Shown here: piece after piece, positions 52,348 to 60,932 of the stretch
How the letters are laid out: each line of letters starts with the position of its first letter
Numbering within the stretch: position 1 is the first letter of the stretch
Assembly (NCBI RefSeq): GCF_900107635.1
Contig: NZ_FNRD01000006.1
Location: 62,001-126,000, forward strand
Length of the DNA stretch: 64,000 bases
Reading direction: 5' to 3'
Origin: Flavobacterium gillisiae
Lineage (GTDB): Bacteria > Bacteroidota > Bacteroidia > Flavobacteriales > Flavobacteriaceae
Position numbers and translations under genes: made by a program
Notes under the pieces: generated by a model
Told to the model about the DNA's origin: nothing
The model's input: only the letters and a program-made list of their open reading frames with translations
Database searches by the model: none

Positions 52348-53583
52348 ATGAAAAATCAGAGTATAAAGAAAAATCTTGACTGGACATGTATACTAATTTA
52401 TAGTGCACTTGTGATTATGGGTTGGTTAAATATCTACTCATCATCCTTGTCATCTATAGAAGACACCTACCAGAAACAGCTTATATTTATTATATTAACT
52501 ATTCCTCTAATTTTCATACTGCTTGCTATTGACGGTAAGTTTTATGAGAAATATGCGAGTATCATCTTTGCCGTCTCTTTATTATCATTAGCAGGTCTAT
52601 TTTTATTTGGAAAAACCATCGCTGGTCAGCGTTGTTGGTATGCAATAGGTAGCTTCACATTACAACCCTCTGAATTTGCAAAAGCAGCAACCTCATTGGC
52701 TTTAGCAAAATTTTTAAGTGATTCTCAAATTAACTTAAAGGAAGTCAATCGTCAAATTCAAGCTCTTGCGATTGTATTTTTACCCGTTCTACTTATCCTA
52801 CCGCAACCAGACCCCGGTAGCGCGCTTATTTATAGCATCTTTATCATTGTACTGTATCGTGAAGGATTGCCTTCCTGGTATGTATGGACTGGTTTCATAA
52901 CTATTCTTTTATTTGTATTGACCCTAGTCTTACAACCACAATATGTGATATTATTGGCGCTAGTGGTCATCTTGATCGTCTATTTTAAATCAAGATTAGG
53001 AGACCGAAATATCGTTTTAAGTAGTATTCTTTTTGTACTAATTTCAGGCTTTGTACTATCTGTTAATTATGTTTTTCAAAATGTATTTAAACAACACCAT
53101 AGGGATCGTTTTAATATCTTATTGGGTAAAACAGTAGATTTAAAAGGAATTGGATACAATACTAATCAATCAGAGATTGCTATTGGTTCCGGAGGATGGC
53201 TAGGAAGAGGTTTCCTTGAAGGAACACAGACTAAAGGAGGTTTTGTACCAGAGCAACACACTGACTACATCTTCACTACTGTTGGTGAAGAATGGGGTTT
53301 TGCAGGATCCTTTGTGGTAATTGCTCTTTTTGTCGGCTTATTTCTTAGAGTTATTTATTTGGCCGAAAGGCAAAAAACCAAATTCAGTCGCGTTTATGGG
53401 TATTGCGTCGCGGGTATTTTATTCACGCACTTTTTTGTAAATATTGCAATGGTAGTAGGAGTTTTCCCTACAATTGGGGTGCCATTACCTTTCTTTTCTT
53501 ATGGAGGATCTGGACTTTGGGGATTTACTATTTTACTGTTTATATTTCTTAAAATGGATGCTAATAAAGTAAATGAATGGTAG
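52348..53583 (+). CDS. rodA: Peptidoglycan glycosyltransferase RodA
   Basis: A 411-residue SEDS family polymerase with about ten membrane segments. Landmarks are GWLNIYSSSLSSIED, RCWYAIGSFTLQPSEFAKAA, LLILPQPDPGSALIYSIFII with the conserved Asp region, EQHTDYIFTTVGEEWGFAG and the C-terminal TIGVPLPFFSYGGSGLWGF. It polymerises lipid II during elongation with PBP2. Last gene of the rod operon; a convergent nuclease gene follows. Confidence 0.97.
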   Translation: MKNQSIKKNLDWTCILIYSALVIMGWLNIYSSSLSSIEDTYQKQLIFIILTIPLIFILLAIDGKFYEKYASIIFAVSLLSLAGLFLFGKTIAGQRCWYAIGSFTLQPSEFAKAATSLALAKFLSDSQINLKEVNRQIQALAIVFLPVLLILPQPDPGSALIYSIFIIVLYREGLPSWYVWTGFITILLFVLTLVLQPQYVILLALVVILIVYFKSRLGDRNIVLSSILFVLISGFVLSVNYVFQNVFKQHHRDRFNILLGKTVDLKGIGYNTNQSEIAIGSGGWLGRGFLEGTQTKGGFVPEQHTDYIFTTVGEEWGFAGSFVVIALFVGLFLRVIYLAERQKTKFSRVYGYCVAGILFTHFFVNIAMVVGVFPTIGVPLPFFSYGGSGLWGFTILLFIFLKMDANKVNEW

Positions 53584-53611
53584 CCTAAAAAAGGCCCGAA
53601 ACGTGTAGTGT

Positions 53612-54439
53612 CTAATTAAAAATCCAAGCACTATAATCGGTGTTTTTCTCTAAGCTATTTTCTAATTTATCATCTAGTTTCGGGAAGAAATCAATTCCGG
53701 TTAGTTCTTCAATTCTGTCTACGGAAACGACAAAGCTATAAAGAGGTTTCTCGCTTGGTTCATTCGGAACTAAGAAAGCGATCATTTTATAATTATCATT
53801 AGTCCTATTTAATACTATTTTGTAAAAAGAATCAGGAACAATCACTTTTTCTCTACCAATGGTTTTCGTAGAGTTCTTAAATACGCCACCGGTCACTACA
53901 TAAACTCCATCATATCGAACCGCCCAATAACGAATTTTTTGCTCCAGTCTGTTCCAAAAACCAGCATTAAAATCATGATTTTGAGGAGAAATATTAGATG
54001 TATAAAAAGTATCATTGTAAGCACTCTTATCAAACTGCATATCTCCGGCAGGACAAAGATGTCCTTTGTCGTATCCTGAATCTTTGTAATTCCTCCAGTC
54101 AGCAGAAGTAGTTTTCACTTTAGGATCTTCAATAAAGTAAGGTCTTTTAAAATCACTCTTGGTAACGTACTCTTTCTTTAATTCATACGCCAGCCATTCT
54201 GCTTGTTCCGCCTTCTCATTATACGACAACGTATAATACTTATGTTTAACGATTTCATTTCTAGAGGCTGCTGGTAAATAGTCGAATACAATATTCGATA
54301 CTGCTACAGTTTCTTTCATTATCAAAGTATCACCGACCTCATTCTTAATCCGTAAGTCAGCAGGTCCAAAGTCTCTTTTACAAGAAGATAACAATGTCAA
54401 ACTTACCATAGAGAATATTACAAGCTGTGAATACTTCAT
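53612..54439 (-). CDS. Secreted DNA/RNA non-specific endonuclease, lipoprotein
   Basis: A 275-residue beta-beta-alpha metal nuclease (NUC1 family) with a lipoprotein signal, lipobox LLSSC (Cys near 20). The active-site motif is DKGHLCPAGDM, where the usual DRGH has Lys for Arg; the catalytic His is kept. The metal-binding Asn is in TSNISPQNHDFNAGFWNRLE. The ATG at 54439 gives the normal start; a TTG two codons upstream is less likely. It probably degrades external nucleic acids at the cell envelope. Confidence 0.92.
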   Translation of the reverse strand: MKYSQLVIFSMVSLTLLSSCKRDFGPADLRIKNEVGDTLIMKETVAVSNIVFDYLPAASRNEIVKHKYYTLSYNEKAEQAEWLAYELKKEYVTKSDFKRPYFIEDPKVKTTSADWRNYKDSGYDKGHLCPAGDMQFDKSAYNDTFYTSNISPQNHDFNAGFWNRLEQKIRYWAVRYDGVYVVTGGVFKNSTKTIGREKVIVPDSFYKIVLNRTNDNYKMIAFLVPNEPSEKPLYSFVVSVDRIEELTGIDFFPKLDDKLENSLEKNTDYSAWIFN

Positions 54440-54462
54440 CGACAATTTCTTTTATTTAATTA

Positions 54463-55569
54463 TTATTCCTTAACATCTAAGGCATCTCGCAAAGCATTCC
54501 CCATCATCATAAATGCTAACGTTAACAACATAATTGCTATACCTGGAACCATTGCTAAATAGGGTTTCCCCAAAATGATATAGCTGTAATGATCTTTTAT
54601 GATACTCCCCCAACTAGGAATTGGAGGTTGAGCACCCAAGCCCAAAAAACTCAGTCCGCTTTCCACTAAAATCGCTGAAGCGAAATTAGCCGCCGAAATC
54701 ACAATTACCGGCGCCATAATATTGGGTAATATATGATTGAAAATAATTCGGAAATCACCAAAACCTAAAGCTCTAGCCGCAGTAACATATTGCATCTCCT
54801 TAACACTTATGACCTGTCCACGCACAACACGTGCGACTTCAACCCACATCGTTAGTCCTACAGCAACAAAAACCTGCCAAAAACCTTTTCCTAAGGCCAA
54901 TGTTATAGCTATCACTAAAAGAAGTGTAGGTATTGACCAAATAATATTGACCAACCACATAATAAACGCATCTACTTTACCTCCAAAATACCCTCCTATT
55001 GCTCCGAAAAAGATTCCAACAACTAGAGAAATCAAGACAGCCACAATACCAATAGAGATAGAAACTCTCGACCCAATCAACATTCTGCTAAGTAAATCTC
55101 TACCATATTTATCAGTTCCTAGGTAAAAAGTTCTACTCTTAATAAACTTCTGTTCTACAGACGCAATTGAACTTTGTCCCACAAAAGACTTTACATCAAT
55201 TTCTTTAACCATTTTTAATGACGGCTCATCGTTATACTCCACATATACAATCGTATTCCCAACGACCTTGTAACTTTCAATTGCAACCTCTGTTACAGTA
55301 TTTGGAAAACCTAAAAAATAATTCTCCACCGTCGTTTTTTGTTTCACATCTAAAGGAATAGACAGCATAGTCACATTAAAACCCGGCGGTTTAGAATGAA
55401 TCGACAAATGCATCTGGTTTGCATTCTCTGAATTATCAGGTGCCAAAACATACGCAAAAATGGAAATAAAAAGTAAGATTACGATAAACGCAAAACTAAA
55501 AACGCCCCAAAAATTCTTTTTGAATTTATGGAGCGCAATTGCAGTTAATGATTGTGTTGTATTATTCAT
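54463..55569 (-). CDS. ABC transporter permease, oligopeptide type (DppC/OppC-like)
   Basis: A 368-residue inner-membrane protein. An N-terminal OppC-type membrane segment (FWGVFSFAFIVILLFISIFA) leads into a periplasmic insert of about 110 residues, longer than usual in DppC. The permease core follows: YLGTDKYGRDLLSRMLIGSR, five membrane segments, and the EAA loop YVTAARALGFGDFRIIFNHI. The end, MMMGNALRDALDVKE, is typical. The DppB partner, ATPases and binding protein are not in the window. It lies 16 bp after the protease gene on the same strand. Confidence 0.93.
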   Translation of the reverse strand: MNNTTQSLTAIALHKFKKNFWGVFSFAFIVILLFISIFAYVLAPDNSENANQMHLSIHSKPPGFNVTMLSIPLDVKQKTTVENYFLGFPNTVTEVAIESYKVVGNTIVYVEYNDEPSLKMVKEIDVKSFVGQSSIASVEQKFIKSRTFYLGTDKYGRDLLSRMLIGSRVSISIGIVAVLISLVVGIFFGAIGGYFGGKVDAFIMWLVNIIWSIPTLLLVIAITLALGKGFWQVFVAVGLTMWVEVARVVRGQVISVKEMQYVTAARALGFGDFRIIFNHILPNIMAPVIVISAANFASAILVESGLSFLGLGAQPPIPSWGSIIKDHYSYIILGKPYLAMVPGIAIMLLTLAFMMMGNALRDALDVKE

Positions 55570-55585
55570 TTAAAGAAGGCTACAC

Positions 55586-57841
55586 TTATGATTTAGCTAG
55601 TTTTTCTTTTTTTATTTTTGAAGGAATTGTCTTTTTCAAAACAACTTTGGCTTGCAAATCATCCAAAACATTCAATGCTTCCTCAACATAAATATCTTTA
55701 GATAAACTTTCGTGCCACCTGTCTCTTTTTTCTTTTAAAATACTATCCTTAGCCGTTTGCACTACTTCATATGGCAGCGAAGAGAACTGTAATGAATTTT
55801 TATACTGCGAAATAGGTTTGTATTTTTTAGCTTTTTCTTCAATTGCGTTTTGGGCAATTTTAAATTTGTCAATATTTAAGCTATAGGTATTTTCATTGCT
55901 ACGGCTATCAATCCATTTAGCATTATCCTCGATTAATTTAAAATGCTCATTATTAGCAATTCTTTCTTTACTATTTGAAATAGCTTTACTGAAATTAGCT
56001 GTTTTATCCCACACTGTGTATGGAGCAGCATCAATTTTATCCCAAGGCATAGCGTGCTCAACATCTCTTTCACCCATTTTTAAATAAGCATAACGATCCG
56101 GCATAACTATATCACTACTCACCCCTTCTAATTGGGTTGAACCTCCGTTTATTCTATAAAACTTTTGGGTTGTTGTTTTCAATGCTCCCAAATCTCCAAC
56201 CTCACTATTTCGTACAAATTGGTTTAGATCGATAACGTTTTGAACCGTTCCTTTGCCATAAGTTTGCTTACTACCAATGATTACTCCTCTTTTATAATCT
56301 TGAATCGCAGCAGCTAAAATCTCTGAAGCTGAAGCAGAAAAACTATTGACCATAATTACCAACGGACCATCCCATTCTATCTTTTTATCTCTATCGAATA
56401 AAACTTCTTTCTTTCTTCCTGCTGATTTGATTTGAACAATAGGTCCTTGCTCTATGAACAGTCCTGCGATATCCACAACTGTTGATAACGAACCTCCTCC
56501 ATCATCACGAACATCTAATACTATTCCGTCTACTTGTGCCGCTTTCAGTCTCTCAACTTCTAAAGCAATGTCTTTTCCGGCATCCCTACCGTCTTTATTT
56601 TCAAAATCAATATAGAATTTAGGTAAATAAATCACCCCATATTTCAAACCATTTTTAGTAACAACACTAGACTTAGCATAAGTTTCTTCAATTTCCACTA
56701 TATCTCTAATGATAGATATAATTTTAATCGTTCCATCTACTTTTTTCACCGTAAGACGAACTTCAGTTCCCTTAGGGCCCTTAATTTTTTTAACAACATC
56801 GTCAAGTCGCATTCCTACAACATCAACCGCCAATGCATTTCCTTGAGCTACTTTCATAACTAAGTCTCCTGCTTCAAGCTCTTTTCCTCTCCAAGCCGGA
56901 CCTCCTGATATCAATTCAGAAATTTCGGTAAAGTCATTTTTCTTTTGGAGACGCGCCCCGATCCCTTCTAATTTCCCGCTAATGCTTACATCAAAACGTT
57001 CTTTTTCTTCCGGTGCAAAATAATTTGTATGTGGGTCAAAACCCGCCGTGATTGAATTGATATAAACTGAAAACCAATCGTCTCTATCTAAATCATTCAT
57101 GAAACCAAAGTACTCATCTAACGACTTTTTAGCACTTTCACGCGTTTCTTTTTCTAACTCTACAAAAGTTTTAGTTTTACCGCTATCCGCAGAGTCATCA
57201 CTTTTGATCTTCTCTATGTCTTCATTAACTAATCTATCCCCTGATTTAGCAATAGCTACCGTATCAATGCCCTTACTTTTATTTTCTTGAACTCTCAAAC
57301 GCTCTGTTAAAGAAGAAAGTGTTGACAATTTGATCTGCTTTCTCCATCTTTCGTTAAGTTCAGCACTGTTTTTTGCATAAGGTGCTTTGTCATAATCCGT
57401 ATCAAAACTCTCATCAATCGAATAGTCAAAAGGCACACTCATAATCCCTTTATAGATACTTTTGCTTTCTTCCATTCTTTTCATCAAACGATCGTAAGTC
57501 AGATTAAAAAAAGTCAAGTCTTTATTAATCAACTCATCATCTAACTCCGTTTCATATTTTGAAAATTCATCAATATCAGATTGCAGAAAAAATCGTTTTG
57601 AGGGATCTAAAGCCTGAACATAGTCTTTATATATACCTTTTGAAAAAGCATCATCTATAGTCGCTGGATTATAGTGCCCTTTTTCAAGAACAAAAGTCAA
57701 TAATTCTAAAAGTAGTTTGTCTTTATCAGGATTAGAATCAACCCCTGATTTCATTTTAAATGCAAATAATGTCGCAGAAAGAAGCACAATTGCAAGTAAT
57801 ATTTTATAATTTCTTTTCATAAAGTTAAGAATAGTATTCAT
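55586..57841 (-). CDS. prc: Tail-specific (carboxy-terminal processing) protease
   Basis: A 751-residue periplasmic S41 protease. An N-terminal signal/anchor (YKILLAIVLLSATLFAFKM) is followed by the Prc N-terminal domain, a PDZ domain at about 260-340 (GIGARLQKKNDFTEISELIS, GPAWRGKELEAGDLVMKVAQ), the S41 core with the catalytic Ser in VNSFSASASEILAAAIQDYK and Lys in GSKQTYGKGTVQNVIDLNQF, and the DUF3340-like C-terminal part. It trims proteins with apolar C-termini. Start at 57841; Met8 (57820) is also possible. Confidence 0.94.
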   Translation of the reverse strand: MNTILNFMKRNYKILLAIVLLSATLFAFKMKSGVDSNPDKDKLLLELLTFVLEKGHYNPATIDDAFSKGIYKDYVQALDPSKRFFLQSDIDEFSKYETELDDELINKDLTFFNLTYDRLMKRMEESKSIYKGIMSVPFDYSIDESFDTDYDKAPYAKNSAELNERWRKQIKLSTLSSLTERLRVQENKSKGIDTVAIAKSGDRLVNEDIEKIKSDDSADSGKTKTFVELEKETRESAKKSLDEYFGFMNDLDRDDWFSVYINSITAGFDPHTNYFAPEEKERFDVSISGKLEGIGARLQKKNDFTEISELISGGPAWRGKELEAGDLVMKVAQGNALAVDVVGMRLDDVVKKIKGPKGTEVRLTVKKVDGTIKIISIIRDIVEIEETYAKSSVVTKNGLKYGVIYLPKFYIDFENKDGRDAGKDIALEVERLKAAQVDGIVLDVRDDGGGSLSTVVDIAGLFIEQGPIVQIKSAGRKKEVLFDRDKKIEWDGPLVIMVNSFSASASEILAAAIQDYKRGVIIGSKQTYGKGTVQNVIDLNQFVRNSEVGDLGALKTTTQKFYRINGGSTQLEGVSSDIVMPDRYAYLKMGERDVEHAMPWDKIDAAPYTVWDKTANFSKAISNSKERIANNEHFKLIEDNAKWIDSRSNENTYSLNIDKFKIAQNAIEEKAKKYKPISQYKNSLQFSSLPYEVVQTAKDSILKEKRDRWHESLSKDIYVEEALNVLDDLQAKVVLKKTIPSKIKKEKLAKS

Positions 57842-58047
57842 CCAAATTTTTGAACTAATATACGGTAAAAACTATGCCACGGCTCGCAAGGTCTCCATAA
57901 ATTTTTGTTAAAGATATAAAAATGTTTTTTTGTTTTGCTTTAATCTACCAAGTTAATAAATTTTGTTTCCTTTGCTTGAACTATATAAATCTGCCTATTC
58001 AAATTAGCTTTCAAAATAGGAATTACATCATAAAAAACCACAAAAAT

Positions 58048-58827
58048 ATGGACACAGCAAAACCTTTAATCTTAATAACAAACGACGATGGTGTTTCGGC
58101 TCCAGGACTACGAGCATTAATTGCTGTTATGGCAGAAATAGGAGATGTTTTAGTTGTGGCACCTGACAAGCCTCAAAGTGGTATGGGACATGCCATAACA
58201 ACAAACAGCACCTTGTATCTAAACAAAATTTCGAAAGAAACTGATAGCATTCAAGAATATAGCTGTTCTGGAACACCGGTAGATTGCGTAAAGCTAGCGG
58301 TAAACGAAATCCTAAAAAGAAAACCTGATTTATGTGTATCTGGAGTAAATCATGGTTCTAATTCTTCCATAAACGTCATTTATTCAGGAACGATGAGTGC
58401 TGCCGTCGAGGCAGGTATAGAAGGAATTCCCGCAATAGGCTTTTCGCTTTTAGACTACGATTGGAACGCCGACTTTGAGACTATGAAGCCGTTTATTCGA
58501 AAAATAACATTAGAAGTCTTAGAAAATAGCTTGCCAAAAGGAGTTGTACTAAACGTGAATTTTCCGAAATTAACACAAGAGAACATCAAAGGAATCAAAA
58601 TATGTCGTCAAGCGAAAGCCCGTTGGGTAGAAAAATTTGACAAACGACAAACACCACAAGGAAGAGATTACTATTGGCTTGCCGGTGAGTTTGTAAACCA
58701 AGATAAAGGCGAAGACACAGATGAATGGGCCCTTGGAAACGGATATATTTCTGTCGTTCCTGTTCAATTTGATTTAACGGCACATTACGCCACACAAGAA
58801 CTAAATACCTGGAAGTGGAATGAATAA
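58048..58827 (+). CDS. surE: 5'/3'-nucleotidase SurE
   Basis: A 259-residue phosphatase acting on nucleoside monophosphates. Landmarks are ILITNDDGVSAPGLRAL with the metal-binding Asp pair, VVAPDKPQSGMGHAIT, SGTPVDCVKLAV, CVSGVNHGSNSSINVIYSGT and GTMSAAVEAGIEGIPAIGFS. The ATG at 58048 is the family start; the frame remains open upstream through 42 codons without SurE-like sequence. The next gene overlaps it by 8 bases. Confidence 0.97.
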   Translation: MDTAKPLILITNDDGVSAPGLRALIAVMAEIGDVLVVAPDKPQSGMGHAITTNSTLYLNKISKETDSIQEYSCSGTPVDCVKLAVNEILKRKPDLCVSGVNHGSNSSINVIYSGTMSAAVEAGIEGIPAIGFSLLDYDWNADFETMKPFIRKITLEVLENSLPKGVVLNVNFPKLTQENIKGIKICRQAKARWVEKFDKRQTPQGRDYYWLAGEFVNQDKGEDTDEWALGNGYISVVPVQFDLTAHYATQELNTWKWNE

Positions 58828-59092
58828 AATAGCGTTGTTAAAAGGATTTTTACTTGGTATTATTGGATCTCTATTTGGTATTTTTATTTTCATAAGCTTT
58901 TTTACCCCTTATTCATTTATGTCAGGAATTCAAATTATGAAATCTCAAGGCTCACTTGGTAAATTAATTACGCTCGGTTCTATTCTAGACCTCGCTATTT
59001 TTGCTGTATTATTAAAATTAAATAAAGATTTTATCGCGCGAGGTGTAATCCTCGCCGTAATTGCTTTAACCGTTTTGACTTTGTTTATTTAA
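58820..59092 (+). CDS. Small membrane protein of unknown function
   Basis: A 90-residue protein with three predicted membrane segments (GFLLGIIGSLFGIFIFISFF, LITLGSILDLAIFAVLLKL, GVILAVIALTVLTLFI). It overlaps the end of surE by 8 bases and precedes lpxB, so it is part of that operon. No family recognised; a translated gene is likely because of the coupling. Confidence 0.75.
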   Translation: MNKIALLKGFLLGIIGSLFGIFIFISFFTPYSFMSGIQIMKSQGSLGKLITLGSILDLAIFAVLLKLNKDFIARGVILAVIALTVLTLFI

Positions 59093-59179
59093 AAATAACA
59101 ATTGATTTGCTTGATTGATGAACATTCAATACCTAATTTTGAATGCCGAAGTTTTTTAAAACTAATTCATATCCTTAAA

Positions 59180-60289
59180 ATGAAATACTACATTCTAGCT
59201 GGAGAAGCATCAGGAGACTTGCATGGATCTAATTTGATTAAAGAAATATTCAAACAAGATAAAGAGGCACAAATAAGATGTTGGGGTGGCGATTTAATGC
59301 AACAAGCTGGAGCCGAATTAGTTTCTCATTACAAAGAACGCGCTTTTATGGGCTTTGCGGAGATTATAAAAAACCTTTCTTCCATCTTGGATTTTATAAA
59401 GACTTGCAAACAAGACATTGAAGATTACAAACCAGATGCCTTAATCTTTATAGACAACTCTGGTTTCAACCTTCGAATTGCTAAATGGGCAAAACCCGCA
59501 GGATTCAAGACCTTTTACTACATAAGTCCTCAGGTATGGGCATCTAGAGCCAGCAGAGTAGAAACGATTAAAAAAACAATTGATCATATGTATGTGGTTT
59601 TGCCTTTCGTAAAGCCTTTCTATGAAAAATACAATTATGATGTAACCTATGTAGGACATCCATTAATTGACGCTATTCATAATCACCCATCAATAGATTC
59701 CACGGTTTTTAAAACTGAAAATCAATTGAGTGAAAAACCTATTATTGCTTTGCTTCCTGGTAGTCGGAAACAAGAAATAACCAAAATGCTTGCTGGGATG
59801 TTAAGTATTGTTGATGATTTCCCAGATTATCAGTTTGTTATTGCTGGTGCACCAAGTCAAGATTATTCGTTTTACCAACAGTTCATCAAGAACGACAACA
59901 TAAAATTCATCTCGAATAAAACCTATGATTTATTGAAGAATGCCACAGCAGCATTAGTCACTTCTGGAACAGCAACATTAGAAACTGCACTTTTCAAAGT
60001 ACCAGAAGTCGTATGTTACAAAGGAAGCTGGGCATCCTACCAAATTGCAAAACGGATTATAACCCTAAAATACATTTCCCTTGTCAATCTGATCATGGAT
60101 GAAGAAGTAGTCACCGAATTAATTCAGGAAGACTTTAATACAAAAAATATTAAAGCCGAATTACAAAAAATATTGGAGCCCCACCATCGCGCACAACTAT
60201 TACAAAAATACGACATATTAGAAAAAAAACTGGGCGGCACTGGAGCAAGCGAGAAAACAGCTAAGCTGATTGTTGCATCCTTAAAATAA
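59180..60289 (+). CDS. lpxB: Lipid-A-disaccharide synthase
   Basis: A 369-residue GT19 glycosyltransferase. Landmarks are YILAGEASGDLHGSNLI, RCWGGDLMQQAGAEL, FIDNSGFNLRIAKWAKPAG, YYISPQVWASRASRVETIKK, YVGHPLIDAI, ALLPGSRKQEI and TSGTATLETALFKVPEVVCY. It joins UDP-diacylglucosamine with lipid X to make the lipid A disaccharide at the inner membrane. The ATG at 59180 fits the family; the upstream in-frame start is unlikely. The organism therefore makes lipid A. Confidence 0.97.
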   Translation: MKYYILAGEASGDLHGSNLIKEIFKQDKEAQIRCWGGDLMQQAGAELVSHYKERAFMGFAEIIKNLSSILDFIKTCKQDIEDYKPDALIFIDNSGFNLRIAKWAKPAGFKTFYYISPQVWASRASRVETIKKTIDHMYVVLPFVKPFYEKYNYDVTYVGHPLIDAIHNHPSIDSTVFKTENQLSEKPIIALLPGSRKQEITKMLAGMLSIVDDFPDYQFVIAGAPSQDYSFYQQFIKNDNIKFISNKTYDLLKNATAALVTSGTATLETALFKVPEVVCYKGSWASYQIAKRIITLKYISLVNLIMDEEVVTELIQEDFNTKNIKAELQKILEPHHRAQLLQKYDILEKKLGGTGASEKTAKLIVASLK

Positions 60290-60336
60290 CTCAATTCCCA
60301 ATCGCTAGCGATTGAATTCTTAAAATCCAAAATCAT

Positions 60337-60834
60337 TTGAAAAAGTCTATTTACATACTATCTCTAATTGTTTTATTTGCGTCCTGCAAATCTTCGTCGG
60401 TTGTTACTCAAACGTCCTCTGAAAATAAAGAAGAAAATTCTAATCAAATTATTGATAAAATAATAACCACAGCGGAAGAAAACATAGGCATTAAGTATAA
60501 AGCGGCAGGCACTACAAAATCAGGCTATGATTGTTCTGGCTTAGTCTACTCTACTTTTGCTATGTATGATATCGATCTTCCGAGATCATCGTATGAGCAA
60601 TCAAAAATAGGAATAGAACTAGGCCAAAATCTAAAAAAGGCAAAAAAAGGAGATCTGATCTTTTTTAAAACTAATAGAAAGTCTCAAATTAATCATGTGG
60701 GAATCGTAATTACGGTTGAAGACGACAACATAAAATTCATTCATTCCTCTACCTCAAGAGGAGTTATAATTTCCTCTACCAAAGAGCCGTATTATCAGAA
60801 TACATTTGTTCAATTGAATCGCATTTTAAAATAA
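60337..60834 (+). CDS. C40 (NlpC/P60) family peptidase, lipoprotein
   Basis: A 165-residue lipoprotein: lipobox LFASCKSS (Cys near 17), then the NlpC/P60 domain with catalytic Cys in SGYDCSGLVYSTF, PRSSYEQSKIG, KGDLIFF and catalytic His in INHVGIVI. It starts with TTG; no in-frame ATG is near. Family members cleave peptide stems of peptidoglycan. It follows lpxB after 47 bp in the same direction. Confidence 0.93.
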   Translation: MKKSIYILSLIVLFASCKSSSVVTQTSSENKEENSNQIIDKIITTAEENIGIKYKAAGTTKSGYDCSGLVYSTFAMYDIDLPRSSYEQSKIGIELGQNLKKAKKGDLIFFKTNRKSQINHVGIVITVEDDNIKFIHSSTSRGVIISSTKEPYYQNTFVQLNRILK

Positions 60835-60932
60835 AAGGCAATATCTATTTCTTTTTTTTCTAGCGAAAACAACCTTTTTCAAAGAATAAAATAAATCGGT
60901 TTTTTATTGTTAAAATACTGTACTTTAGAACT

